In this document: one piece after another, positions 35,953-44,571 of the stretch | Layout of the letters: the number at the start of each line of letters is the position of its first letter | Numbering within the stretch: position 1 is the first letter of the stretch | Origin: Haloarchaeobius salinus | GTDB taxonomy: Archaea; Halobacteriota; Halobacteria; Halobacteriales; Natrialbaceae | DNA: 64,000 bases | Assembly: GCF_024464185.1 (NCBI RefSeq) | Contig: NZ_JANHAU010000001.1 | Coordinates: 186,001 to 250,000 of the forward strand | Direction: 5' to 3' | Notes under the pieces: generated by a model | Told to the model about the DNA's origin: nothing | The model's database searches: none | The model's input: only the letters and a program-made list of their open reading frames with translations | Program-made: the position numbers and the translations under genes

Positions 35953-36543
35953 ATGACAGAACGTCGGACCGACGTCCTCGTCGTCGAGGACAACAGAGAG
36001 TTGGCGAGCCTCTACTCGTCCTGGCTGGGTGCCGAGTGGTCGGTCACGACCGTCGCAGACGGCGACGAGGCCGTCGAGGCGGTGACACCGGAGACGGAGA
36101 TTATCGTGCTCGACCGTCGGTTGCCAGGTCGCTCCGGCGACGAGGTGCTCGAACGTGTTCGCGAGGACGGCAACGACTGTCAGGTCGTCATCGTCACCGC
36201 CGTCGAGCCCGACTTCGACATCATCGAGATGGGCTTCGACGACTACCTCGTCAAGCCCGTCGACCGCGAGACGCTGAACCGCTGTCTCGAGCGGCTCCGG
36301 TGCCGGAGCGAGTACGACGCTGAGCTCCGCGAGTACTACGCGCAGGTCTCGAAGAAGGCCGTGCTGGAGGCCAGAAAGCCCGAGCACGCGCTCCGTGACT
36401 CCGAGGAGTACCTCGAACTCGAGGAGCGCGTCGAGACACAGGCCGACCGTGCGGACAGCCTCCTCGACGAGCTCATCGAGAGCGGCGGCGACACCCAGCT
36501 GTTCCACGGGCTGCTCGGCGGACACGCCGACACCGCGAACTGA
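35953..36543 (+). CDS. Response regulator with HalX domain
   Basis: A 196-residue receiver protein. VLVVEDN holds the acidic pocket, IIVLDRRLPGRSGDE the phosphoacceptor Asp near residue 54, VTAVEPD the switch Thr region and DYLVKPVD the conserved Lys. Residues about 125-190 (RSEYDAELREYYAQVSKKAVL onward) match the helical HalX domain typical of haloarchaea. It has no DNA-binding domain. ATTTATACC (35908-35916) is a clear TATA box. The convergent histidine kinase next door is a plausible partner. Confidence 0.93.
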   Translation: MTERRTDVLVVEDNRELASLYSSWLGAEWSVTTVADGDEAVEAVTPETEIIVLDRRLPGRSGDEVLERVREDGNDCQVVIVTAVEPDFDIIEMGFDDYLVKPVDRETLNRCLERLRCRSEYDAELREYYAQVSKKAVLEARKPEHALRDSEEYLELEERVETQADRADSLLDELIESGGDTQLFHGLLGGHADTAN

Positions 36544-36555
36544 GCCCGGCCGCCC

Positions 36556-38493
36556 CTATCGTGTTCCGTTCTGTCCGACGACGAACTCGAAGCGGAGCCC
36601 GTCGTCGTCGACGACGTCGACCGACCAGCCGTGGGCTTCGGCGATCTCGCGCACGATGGTCAGTCCGAAGCCGGTGCCGACCTCGCTCGTCGTGAAGCCG
36701 GATTCGAGGATCCTGTCGGGGTCGTCGCCGTCGTAGCCGATGCCGTCGTCGGCGACGTAGAACCCCTGGTGGTCCGGGAGCGAGCCGACGCTGACGTGCA
36801 GTGGCTCGCCGTCCGGCCGGCGGCCCGAGGGGCCCTCGGTGTCCGCCGGGTCGTCCTCCTCGTCGGTGCCGTGGGTGACGGCGTTCCGGAACAGGTTCTC
36901 GAGCAGCTCCACGAGTCGGTCGCGGTCGGCCGCGACGGTGACGGCGTCGGCGACCGACAGCGTGGCGTCGCCGGTCCGGACGCTGGCCCATGCCTGCGTC
37001 GTGACGGAGTCGAGGTCGACCGGCTCGGCCTCCCCGACCACGTCGCCCTGTCTGGCCAGCGTGAGCAGGTCGTCGACGAGCGTGTTCATCCGGCCGTGTG
37101 CGCGGCGGATCTCGTCGAAGTGCTCGGGCTCGCCGGTCTCCTCGGCGAGGTCGACGTAGCCCTGCGCGATGGAGAGCGGGTTGCGGAGGTCGTGGCTGAC
37201 GATGCTCGCGAAGGCGTCGAGGCGCTCGTTCTGCCGTTCGAGCTCGCGCTGGCGCTGTTTCTCCTCGGTGATGTCGGTGTAGATGGCGAAGCCCTGGAGG
37301 CTGCGCTCGCCGCGTTCGAACGGGACGACGTGCAGCAGGAAGTCGCGGACGTCGTCCTCGGTCTTGCGCCGGGAGACGACCTGGAGGCTCTCGCCGGCGA
37401 GGAGCTTCTCGTTCAGCGACGCGGCCTCGTCCTCGAACCCGTCGGGGACGATGTACTCGTCGATGTCCTCGCCGACGACCTCCGCGCTCGCCCAGCCGAA
37501 GGTCGACTCGAACGCGGGGTTGACCTCCTGGACCTGGAGCTCGCCGTCGACGAGCGCGAACCGGACCGCCGGGTCGGGGACGTTCTCGAACAGCGCGGAG
37601 AGGCGGTCGTGCTCCCGTCGGAGGCGCGTCTCGGCACGGAGCCGTTCGACGGTCTCGGCGACGTGGGTCATCAGCAGTTCGACCAGCTCCCGGTCGCGGT
37701 CGTCGAACGCGTGGGGGTCGGGGGAGCCGGCCTGCAGGACCCCGAAGTCGCCGACCGGAACCGAGAGGATGGAGCGGTACTCGGGGTCGTCCCCGTCGAG
37801 GGCGAGGTCGTCGCGGTCGAGGTCGAGTACGTCGTCGACGACGATGGACGTGCCGGTCTGGTAGGTCTCGCCCGCGATGCCCTCGTCGACCGCGATCTGG
37901 CCCGCGCCCGCGTAGCCCTTCTCCTCCATGTCGCCGGACACCGCGACCGGCACGAAGTAGCCGTTCTCGGCGACGTCGATGCCGACGAGGTCGAGTTCGA
38001 GGATCCCCTCGGCGGCGCGGACGGCGGCCTCGTACACCGCTGTCTCGCTCTCACAGCCGACGAGCTCCGTCGCGACGCGATGGAGGCGGGTCACCGTGGT
38101 GGCGCGCTCCCTGAGTGCGGTCGGGTAGTCGTCGCCGGCGACCTGCCAGGCGACCTCGTCCGCGAGCCGGTCCGCCGCTCCGTCCGTGCCGTCGTCGCGG
38201 ACGAAGCCGTCGAAGGCCGCGAGACGTCTGACGGCGGCCGGGTCGGCGTCGGCGAACACGACCACCGGGGCGTCGACGGTGGCGGCCGCAGTCAGGAGAT
38301 CTGCGTCGGTCGTCGGGTCCGTGGCGACGACGAGACAGGCGGGGTCGTCGCCGAGCTCGTCGCGGGCGGACCGGGCCACGGCCGTCCACTCGTCTTCGAG
38401 GGCGGCCGTGACCGTCGCGGCGCGCTCCTCGCCGGGCGCGAGTACCGCGACCTGCACGGAGACCTGGTTGAGCTCCGTTTCGGCGTTGCTCAC
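36556..38493 (-). CDS. Sensor histidine kinase (pseudo-receiver, GAF, PAS, HisKA, HATPase)
   Basis: A 645-residue soluble histidine kinase. An N-terminal receiver-like domain (residues 10-115) lacks the usual Asp signature. GAF spans about 130-285 (MEEKGYAGAGQIAVDEGIAG), PAS about 300-410 (NPAFESTFGWASAEV). The HisKA box is FASIVSHDLRNPLSIAQG with the phosphorylated His; the kinase domain has N-box NLFRNAVTHG, G1 VADDGIGYDG and G2 GTGFGLTIVREIAEAHG. No membrane segment is seen, so it senses a cytoplasmic signal. TATA box GTTTAACT at about 38519-38526. Confidence 0.94.
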   Translation of the reverse strand: MSNAETELNQVSVQVAVLAPGEERAATVTAALEDEWTAVARSARDELGDDPACLVVATDPTTDADLLTAAATVDAPVVVFADADPAAVRRLAAFDGFVRDDGTDGAADRLADEVAWQVAGDDYPTALRERATTVTRLHRVATELVGCESETAVYEAAVRAAEGILELDLVGIDVAENGYFVPVAVSGDMEEKGYAGAGQIAVDEGIAGETYQTGTSIVVDDVLDLDRDDLALDGDDPEYRSILSVPVGDFGVLQAGSPDPHAFDDRDRELVELLMTHVAETVERLRAETRLRREHDRLSALFENVPDPAVRFALVDGELQVQEVNPAFESTFGWASAEVVGEDIDEYIVPDGFEDEAASLNEKLLAGESLQVVSRRKTEDDVRDFLLHVVPFERGERSLQGFAIYTDITEEKQRQRELERQNERLDAFASIVSHDLRNPLSIAQGYVDLAEETGEPEHFDEIRRAHGRMNTLVDDLLTLARQGDVVGEAEPVDLDSVTTQAWASVRTGDATLSVADAVTVAADRDRLVELLENLFRNAVTHGTDEEDDPADTEGPSGRRPDGEPLHVSVGSLPDHQGFYVADDGIGYDGDDPDRILESGFTTSEVGTGFGLTIVREIAEAHGWSVDVVDDDGLRFEFVVGQNGTR

Positions 38494-38554
38494 TGTCAGA
38501 CCGATACCGCCGCGTGGGGTTTAACTCTGCGGCCGGTGCGTTCGGGGCCGGCGG

Positions 38555-39070
38555 TCAGTTCAGCGCCCAGATGGCGTAGTTCAGCACGGTGGCGAAGCTC
38601 ACCCACGCCAGATAGGGGACGAGCAGTGCGGCGGCGGGTCGGTCGACGCGGTCGAACGCCGCGATGGTGCCGGCGACGAGCACCCAGAGGACGGCGATGA
38701 TGCCGAGCGCGAGGCCCGGACGCTGGAGCGTGAAGAACGTCGGCGTCCACGCCACGTTGAACAGCATCTGGAGGGCGAACGCGCCGAGGGCGACCCGGAC
38801 CGCGCGGTGCCCGGTCCCCGCGCGCCAGACCCGGTAGAGCGCGACGCCCATGAGGGAGAAGAGGATGGTCCAGGCGACGCCGAACGCCCAGCCCGGCGGG
38901 TAGAACCACGGCTTCTCGAGCGACTGGAACCACGCGCTGTCCGGGCCGCCGAGGATCGCCGGGGTCGCGCCGACGACGTTCACCAGCACGACGAAGCCGA
39001 GGACGCGGAGCAGCTCGCCGCCGTCCGGGAGTCGCGAGGTGACGGTCGAACCGTCGTTCGTGGAAGGCAT
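38555..39070 (-). CDS. tspO: TspO/MBR-family tryptophan-rich membrane protein
   Basis: A 171-residue, five-helix membrane protein of the TspO/translocator family, which binds porphyrins and cholesterol-like ligands. [20 protein letters not shown] is the signature of helix 1-2; [19 protein letters not shown] and [19 protein letters not shown] follow. In prokaryotes it is often linked to tetrapyrrole or stress regulation. A minus-strand CGTTAAGT near 39096-39103 is its likely TATA box. It is divergent from alaS. Confidence 0.95.
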   Translation of the reverse strand: MPSTNDGSTVTSRLPDGGELLRVLGFVVLVNVVGATPAILGGPDSAWFQSLEKPWFYPPGWAFGVAWTILFSLMGVALYRVWRAGTGHRAVRVALGAFALQMLFNVAWTPTFFTLQRPGLALGIIAVLWVLVAGTIAAFDRVDRPAAALLVPYLAWVSFATVLNYAIWALN

Positions 39071-39244
39071 ACCGGTAGATTGGGCGTCTCGCAACTTAAC
39101 GAGGGTCGGTACCATGTCGTGCCCTGGCGACGGCGTCTCGTGCTCCACGGCGGACCGCACCCCAGCCCCGCCAGCGTCGCGAAATTTGCAGGAAGGGCGG
39201 TTGCGGAACTGTTTTACCGACCGAAGGGCCACTGTGGGACAACT

Positions 39245-42022
39245 ATGAGCGAACTCGAGGAGGAGTACCGTCTCGACTATTTCGAGACGGAGGGGTTCGT
39301 GCGCCGGGAGTGTCCCAGCTGTGGCGCTCACTTCTGGACGCGCGACCACGACCGGGAGCTGTGCGGTGAGCCACCCTGCGAGGACTACAGCTTCATCGAC
39401 AACCCCGGCTTCGACGAGGAGTACACGCTCGAGGAGATGCGGGAGGCGTTCCTCTCGTTCTTCGAGGACCACGACCACGAGCGCATCGAGCCCTACCCGG
39501 TGGCGGCGAACCGCTGGCGGGACGACGTGCTGCTGACCCAGGCATCTATCTACGACTTCCAGCCGCTCGTCACCTCCGGGCAGACCCCGCCGCCGGCGAA
39601 CCCGCTGACCATCAGCCAGCCCTGCATCCGGATGCAGGACATCGACAACGTGGGCAAGACGGGCCGGCACACGATGGCGTTCGAGATGATGGCCCACCAC
39701 GCGTTCAACACGCAGGAGGAGGTCCCCGAAGACGAGTACGCCTACCACGGCGAGGTGTACTGGAAGGACGAGACGGTGCAGTACTGCGACGAGCTGTTCG
39801 AGTCGCTCGGCGCGAACCTGGAGGAGATCGTCTACATCGAGGACCCGTGGGTCGGCGGCGGCAACGCCGGGCCCGCCATCGAGGTCATCTACCGCGGTGC
39901 CGAGCTGGCCACCCTCGTCTTCATGTGCATGGAGCAGGACCCCGAGGGCGAGTACGAGATGAAGGACGGCAACCGCTACTCCTTCATGGACACGTACATC
40001 GTCGACACCGGCTACGGGCTGGAGCGGTGGACCTGGATGTCCCAGGGGACGCCGACGGTGTACGAGGCCGTCTACCCCGACATGATCGCGTTCCTCAAGG
40101 AGAACGCCGGCATCGACCTCGCCGAGGACGAGGCCGAACTCGTCAACCGCGCCGCGAAGCTCGCCGGCCGGATGGACATCGACGAGGCCGAGGACATGGA
40201 GACGGCCCGTGGCGACATCGCGGAGCGTCTCGACGTCGACGTCGACCGGCTGGAGGCGCTGATGGAGCCGCTGGAGGACATCTACGCCATCGCCGACCAC
40301 TGCCGCACGCTCGCGTACATGTTCGGCGACGGCATCGTCCCGTCGAACGTCTCGACGGGCTACCTCGCCCGGATGGTCCTGCGCCGCACCAAGCGCCTCT
40401 GTGACAACGTCGGCGTCGACGCGCCGCTCGACGAGCTCGTCGACATGCAGGCCGACCGCCTGGGCTACGAGAACCGCGACACGGTCCGCGACATCGTCCG
40501 CACCGAGGTCGAGAAGTACCGCGAGACGCTCGACCGCGGCAGCCGCCGGGTCGAACAGCTCGCAGAGGAGTACGCCCGCAAGTCCGAACCCATCCCGACG
40601 AGCGAGCTCATCGAGCTGTACGACAGCCACGGCATCCAGCCGGACATGGTCGAGGCCATCGCCGACGAGGCCGGTGCGCGGGTCAACGTGCCCGACGACT
40701 TCTACTCGCTCGTCGCCGAGCGCCACGACAGCGCCGCCGCCTTCGAGGAGGAGGACGAGGGCGAGGCCGAACGGCTCGACGACCTGCCCGAGACGGAACG
40801 GCTCTACTACGAGGACCAGCAGCGCACCGAGTTCGAGGCGGTCGTCCTCGACGTGTTCGAGCGCGAGGACGGCTACGACGTGGTGCTCGACCAGACGATG
40901 TTCTACCCGGAGGGCGGTGGCCAGCCCGCCGACACCGGCAGCCTCTCGACCGACGACGTGACCGTCGAGGTGACCGACGTACAACGGCGCGACGGCGTCG
41001 TCCTCCACCGCACCGACGAGAGCCCCGGCAAGGGCGAGTTCGTCCGCGGCCAGATCGACACGTACCGGCGCAAGCAGCTGATGCGCAACCACACCGCCAC
41101 GCACGTCGTCATCCACGCCGCCCGGCAGGTGCTCGGCGAGCACATCCGCCAGGCCGGCGCACAGAAGGGCGTCGACGCCTCGCGCATCGACGTCCACCAC
41201 TACGAGCGCATCACCCGCGAGGAGGAGAAGGAGATCGAGCGCTACGCCAACGAGCTGGTGATGGAGAACACGCCGGTGAAACAGGAGTGGCCCCACCGGA
41301 ACGAGGCCGAGGAGAAACACGGCTTCGACCTCTACCAGGGCGGCATCCCGCCGGGCACGAACATCCGGCTCATCCACGTCGCCGAGGACGTGCAGGCCTG
41401 CGGTGGCACCCACGTCGCCCGCACCGGCGACATCGGTGCCATCAAGATCCGCACGACCGAGCGCGTCCAGGACGGCGTCGAGCGCATCAGCTTCGCCGCG
41501 GGCGACGCCGCCATCCAGGCGACCCAGCGCACCGAGGACGCGCTGTACGAGGCCGCCGACGTCCTCGACGTGACCCCCGAGGAGGTGCCCGAGACGGCCG
41601 AGCGGTTCTTCGAGGAGTGGAAGGCCCGGGGCAAGACCATCGAGGACCTCACGGAGCAGCTCGCCGAGGTCAGAGCGTCGGGCGCGGACGGCGCGGAGGA
41701 GGTCGACGTCGGCGGGACGCCCGCGGTCGTCCAGCGCGTCGACGCCGACATGGACGAGCTGCGTGCGACGGCCAACGCGCTCGTCGAGGAGGGCAAGATT
41801 GCGGTGCTTGGCTCCGGGCTCGACGGCGCGCAGTTCGTCGTCGCCGTGCCCGACGGCAGCGAGGTCAACGCCGGCGCGGTCGTGAGCCAGCTCGCGTCGA
41901 AGGTCGGCGGCGGCGGCGGCGGCCCACCGGACTTCGCACAGGGCGGCGGTCCCGACACCGACGAACTGGACGACGCGCTCGACGACGCGCCCGACGTGCT
42001 CCGGGCCGTCCTCGACCACTGA
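39245..42022 (+). CDS. alaS: Alanyl-tRNA synthetase, archaeal type
   Basis: Charges tRNA-Ala. The 925-residue protein begins with the archaeal N-terminal region carrying [13 protein letters not shown], then the class II core ([32 protein letters not shown]). The editing domain has HTATH (41091-41105 region) and CGGTH, the zinc and catalytic ligands that remove mischarged Ser and Gly. The C-terminal part ends with a Gly-rich [15 protein letters not shown] and a coiled region. TGTTTTACC at 39208-39216 is the TATA box supporting the ATG at 39245. Confidence 0.96.
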   Translation: MSELEEEYRLDYFETEGFVRRECPSCGAHFWTRDHDRELCGEPPCEDYSFIDNPGFDEEYTLEEMREAFLSFFEDHDHERIEPYPVAANRWRDDVLLTQASIYDFQPLVTSGQTPPPANPLTISQPCIRMQDIDNVGKTGRHTMAFEMMAHHAFNTQEEVPEDEYAYHGEVYWKDETVQYCDELFESLGANLEEIVYIEDPWVGGGNAGPAIEVIYRGAELATLVFMCMEQDPEGEYEMKDGNRYSFMDTYIVDTGYGLERWTWMSQGTPTVYEAVYPDMIAFLKENAGIDLAEDEAELVNRAAKLAGRMDIDEAEDMETARGDIAERLDVDVDRLEALMEPLEDIYAIADHCRTLAYMFGDGIVPSNVSTGYLARMVLRRTKRLCDNVGVDAPLDELVDMQADRLGYENRDTVRDIVRTEVEKYRETLDRGSRRVEQLAEEYARKSEPIPTSELIELYDSHGIQPDMVEAIADEAGARVNVPDDFYSLVAERHDSAAAFEEEDEGEAERLDDLPETERLYYEDQQRTEFEAVVLDVFEREDGYDVVLDQTMFYPEGGGQPADTGSLSTDDVTVEVTDVQRRDGVVLHRTDESPGKGEFVRGQIDTYRRKQLMRNHTATHVVIHAARQVLGEHIRQAGAQKGVDASRIDVHHYERITREEEKEIERYANELVMENTPVKQEWPHRNEAEEKHGFDLYQGGIPPGTNIRLIHVAEDVQACGGTHVARTGDIGAIKIRTTERVQDGVERISFAAGDAAIQATQRTEDALYEAADVLDVTPEEVPETAERFFEEWKARGKTIEDLTEQLAEVRASGADGAEEVDVGGTPAVVQRVDADMDELRATANALVEEGKIAVLGSGLDGAQFVVAVPDGSEVNAGAVVSQLASKVGGGGGGPPDFAQGGGPDTDELDDALDDAPDVLRAVLDH

Positions 42023-42063
42023 CCGACGGAACGTTTTTCCTGCCGACACGTCTCGGTCGAACT

Positions 42064-42108
42064 ATGTGTCGACAGCGGTGCGACCGTCAGCGGGAGGTGG
42101 CCCCGTGA
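42064..42108 (+). CDS. Putative 14-codon leader ORF before the first DUF4013 gene
   Basis: ATG at 42064 encodes MCRQRCDRQREVAP and stops at TGA 42106-42108, overlapping the GTG start of the main gene as GTGA. A T-run at 42034-42038 lies about 27 nt upstream, so this ATG would be the first codon of a leaderless mRNA. The last codons (CGGGAGGTGGCC) contain the Shine-Dalgarno of the main gene. The same arrangement precedes the second DUF4013 gene. It may couple or gate translation. Confidence 0.5.
   Translation: MCRQRCDRQREVAP
42092..42098 (+). promoter_or_regulatory. Shine-Dalgarno deciding the start of the first DUF4013 gene
   Basis: GGAGGTG lies six bases before GTG 42105. A strong Shine-Dalgarno is unusual among the mostly leaderless genes here and favours 42105 over the in-frame GTG at 42066. 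Confidence 0.6.
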
Positions 42109-42914
42109 GCCGCGACGACGAGTCCAGGGCGACGTGGGACGCCACCGCCGGCCCGCCGCCACGGGACGACGGGGTCGCTCCCGAGCGCCGTCGGGAGACG
42201 GGGGCTGACGGGTCGGACCGCTGGGTCGACCGGCTCGGCGACCCGCGGTACGAGCGGCGGGCCGCCGAACCCCGGGACGAGGCGGGGATGGACCCGGGCA
42301 TCTTCGACGCCGGCGTGGTGACGTTCAGCCTCCGGTACCCGTTCTCCGAGGGTGGGTCGGCCGCGCTGCTCACCGGGGTCCTCGGCATCCTCTCCTTCCT
42401 CGTCGTGCCGGGCGTGGTGGCGGCGGGCTACGTCACCCGTCTCGCCGGCGCGGCCGCGCGAGCCGAGGAGCCGCCCGGGTACGACGACATCTGGGGCATC
42501 GCGAAGTGCGGCCTCGCCGTCACCGTGCTCTGGTGGGGTGCCGTCGGTGGACTGGGAACGCTGGTGTACCTGAGTGCGGGCGAGAGCGTGCTGCTGGCCA
42601 GCGTACTCGCCCTCGGCGGCTCGTACCTGCTGCCCGGGCTGTTCACGACGTACGCGGCGACCGAGGACCTCCGGGCGGCCGCCGTCCGCACGCCCGAGTT
42701 CGCGTTCACCCGGAAGTACGCGCTCCACTTCTTCGCCGACAGCGTGCTCCTGGTCGGACTCCTGGTGGTGGGCGTGTTCGTCCTGTTCCTGTTCACCTTC
42801 GCGACCCTGCTCGTGCCGCTCGCGGCGATGGTCCCGGCCGCGTACTGGGGCTACCTCTACGGCGAGGCCATCGAGGAGGGGCTGGTCGAACCGCTGCCGC
42901 CAGCCGACGCGTAG
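42105..42914 (+). CDS. DUF4013 family membrane protein (first copy)
   Basis: A 269-residue protein starting at GTG (VSRDDESRATWDATAG). The first 65 residues are hydrophilic and Asp/Arg/Pro-rich; then GIFDAGVVTFSLRYPFSEGG and several membrane helices follow (LLTGVLGILSFLVVPGVVAA, GLAVTVLWWGAVGGLGTLVY, VLLASVLALGGSYLLPGLFT, FADSVLLVGLLVVGVFVLFL). GYVTRLAG and GYLYGEA are typical DUF4013 loop sequences. Function unknown. An alternative GTG at 42066 would add 13 residues. It is followed 90 bp later by a longer paralogue with the same leader-ORF arrangement. Confidence 0.88.
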   Translation: MSRDDESRATWDATAGPPPRDDGVAPERRRETGADGSDRWVDRLGDPRYERRAAEPRDEAGMDPGIFDAGVVTFSLRYPFSEGGSAALLTGVLGILSFLVVPGVVAAGYVTRLAGAAARAEEPPGYDDIWGIAKCGLAVTVLWWGAVGGLGTLVYLSAGESVLLASVLALGGSYLLPGLFTTYAATEDLRAAAVRTPEFAFTRKYALHFFADSVLLVGLLVVGVFVLFLFTFATLLVPLAAMVPAAYWGYLYGEAIEEGLVEPLPPADA

Positions 42915-42969
42915 CGCCCGCTCGCCTGCCGGAAGGTTTTTTCCGCCCACCTGCGAACGTGTCAAATAG

Positions 42970-43008
42970 ATGGCGGGCTACAGCGTCCGGCAGGTGACGG
43001 TGCCGTGA
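42970..43008 (+). CDS. Putative 12-codon leader ORF before the second DUF4013 gene
   Basis: ATG at 42970 encodes MAGYSVRQVTVP and stops at TGA 43006-43008, overlapping the GTG of the main gene as GTGA. A T-run at 42937-42942 is at leaderless distance. The codons CGG CAG GTG ACG contain CAGGTGA, a Shine-Dalgarno about seven bases before GTG 43005. The end of the peptide (R-Q-V-x-x-P) resembles the end of the first leader (R-E-V-x-P), which suggests common origin. Confidence 0.5.
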   Translation: MAGYSVRQVTVP

Positions 43009-44162
43009 CCCGTGACGGGGACGACCCGGCGGACGAACGCGCACCCGACCGCGAGCGAGGTGACGACGGCGACGACGAGCCCGAGTACCCGAACTACACG
43101 TGGGAGGGCGACGAGGCCGAGTGGCGCGCCGACAGCGAGCCGACCGACCGGCAGGAGCGCCCCGACGACCACCGGAGCCCCGGGGACGAGCGAGCGGTGG
43201 ACGGCGACCGCCGAGATGCGCGACAGCCCGGGGAGGCCGACGACCGACGGCGTGCCGCACGCCCGCCACGCGAGGACCGTCACCGGTCGGACGACCGACG
43301 CCACGATGCGCGACGCCACGATGCGCGACGCGCCCCGGAACCGGCGGGCGGCGACCCCACCGAGACCCGCGACGGCGTCGGCTGGAACTTCGACACCCCA
43401 CACCAGCACCACGGCGCACGCCGGGACGACTACGACCGCCGCAGTCGGACGGCCCACGGCAGGACGGCCCACGGCCGGTCTCGCCGCCGCGACGGCACCG
43501 ACGACGTGAAGCCCATCGACTGGCGGCGAAAGGGCGCGTTCGACTTCGCGTTCTCCTACCCCATCCAGCGCGGCTGGGGGCCGCTGCTGAAGGCCGGTGC
43601 GGTCGTGTTGTTCAGCCCGCTGCTCGTCTTCCTCCCGCTCGTGTTCCTGTTCGGCTACGTGTTCCGGCTCACCCGCTACGCCGCACAGGGCCGCCCCCAG
43701 CCCGCGTTCGAGGACTTCGGCGACATGCTCACCGACGGCGTGGGCTACGTCCTCGTGTTCACGCTCGCGTGTGTCGTCTGGCTGGGTGCCGTCGTCGGTG
43801 GCGCGATGCTCCACGACGCCGTCGCCTGGATCTTCGGGCTCGTCGGCTTCTACCTGTTCCCGGCCGCCCTGACCGTCTACCCGGTCACCGGGAGCGTCAC
43901 GAAGACGTTCTCGTCCAGTCTCACCTTCGACCTCGCGTTCAGCAGGCACTACGTCAAGTACTCCCTGCTCTACGTCGTGCTGTTCGTCGTCCTCCGCATC
44001 ATCGCCTCGTTCAGCATCCTCCTGCTCGTCGTCGGCGTCGCCTGGGGCTCGGCCTTCATGTACCTCGCGAGCGGCGCGTACTGGGGCATCGTCTACCACA
44101 AGGCCGCGAGTGCTGGCGTCCTGCCGACGGCGGAGTCGGTCGACCAGCGAGACGGCTACTGA
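43005..44162 (+). CDS. DUF4013 family membrane protein (second copy, long charged N-terminus)
   Basis: A 385-residue paralogue of the preceding gene. About 165 N-terminal residues are disordered and extremely rich in Asp, Arg, Glu and Pro, with repeated RHDAR and RTAHG units. The membrane part starts FDFAFSYPIQRGWGPLLKAG, followed by helices FSPLLVFLPLVFLFGYVF, YVLVFTLACVVWLGAVVGGA, AVAWIFGLVGFYLFPAALTV and LLYVVLFVVLRIIASFSILL. GYVFRLTRYAAQGRPQP matches the DUF4013 loop. Function unknown; the tail could be a cytoplasmic interaction region. Confidence 0.88.
   Translation: MTRDGDDPADERAPDRERGDDGDDEPEYPNYTWEGDEAEWRADSEPTDRQERPDDHRSPGDERAVDGDRRDARQPGEADDRRRAARPPREDRHRSDDRRHDARRHDARRAPEPAGGDPTETRDGVGWNFDTPHQHHGARRDDYDRRSRTAHGRTAHGRSRRRDGTDDVKPIDWRRKGAFDFAFSYPIQRGWGPLLKAGAVVLFSPLLVFLPLVFLFGYVFRLTRYAAQGRPQPAFEDFGDMLTDGVGYVLVFTLACVVWLGAVVGGAMLHDAVAWIFGLVGFYLFPAALTVYPVTGSVTKTFSSSLTFDLAFSRHYVKYSLLYVVLFVVLRIIASFSILLLVVGVAWGSAFMYLASGAYWGIVYHKAASAGVLPTAESVDQRDGY
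43297..43326 (+). repeat. 15-bp tandem repeat, two copies, in the DUF4013 N-terminus
   Basis: GACGCCACGATGCGC occurs twice in a row and encodes DAR-RH units. Being a multiple of three, gain or loss of copies keeps the frame. Confidence 0.9.
43449..43478 (+). repeat. Second 15-bp tandem repeat in the DUF4013 N-terminus
   Basis: ACGGCCCACGGCAGG and ACGGCCCACGGCCGG are adjacent near-identical 15-mers encoding TAHGR repeats. Confidence 0.9.
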
Positions 44163-44571
44163 GCGGTTGGACTCCGAACACACCCCGAGAGACGATACCC
44201 GCACCAGCCACACGGCCAAGACACCCCGCGCCGGCAGGCGCGTGGGTGTCGAGGGGGAGGGCTGGCGCGGTGCGGTCGCGGTAGGGTTGGAACGAAAGGA
44301 GCGACGAGCACGTCGGGACTTCCTGGCTGCTGTCGTCGTCACGAGTCCTGCCGGGTCCAGCCACTGGTCGACTGACGCCTCGGCCGGGGTCCACACAGAA
44401 GCAGCTACCGACGGTCGGTTCCACGCCACCAAAAGGATATGATAGTGGCGTATCCCAGTCCCCACTCGGTCCCGGCCGAGCAGGGCATCGATCAGGAGGC
44501 AACGACTGATCCGATCTGGGGGGTCGTAACCCCGTGTACGATTCCGATACGCACCACCGTAAACGTATTGG
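44163..44571. other. Intergenic region between DUF4013 and the HD hydrolase gene
   Basis: About 410 bp between a plus-strand stop and a minus-strand stop. No convincing gene is seen on either strand. It holds the hairpin at 44220-44250 and, near 44430-44450 and 44550-44575, some A/T-richer sequence. It could contain two 3' UTRs or an RNA gene I cannot recognise. Confidence 0.5.
44220..44250 (+). terminator. Hairpin downstream of the second DUF4013 gene
   Basis: GACACCCCGCGCC (44220-44232) and GGCGCGTGGGTGTC (44237-44250) form a 13-bp stem with one bulge and a 4-nt loop, about 58 nt after the stop. No T-run follows, so a classical archaeal terminator is not evident; it may be a 3' end stabiliser. 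Confidence 0.4.

Noticed and set aside
38555-42049. 1164-codon minus-strand frame
   Set aside because: Only the last 171 codons (tspO) are real; the rest is antisense to alaS in a stop-poor high-G+C frame.
42066-42104. GTG 42066 as the start of the first DUF4013 gene
   Set aside because: It lies two bases inside the leaderless ATG and has no Shine-Dalgarno, while GTG 42105 has GGAGGTG upstream and the GTGA overlap. It remains an alternative.
43297-43478. Insertion of a mobile repeat in DUF4013
   Set aside because: The 15-bp repeats keep the frame and match the local amino-acid bias; slippage explains them.
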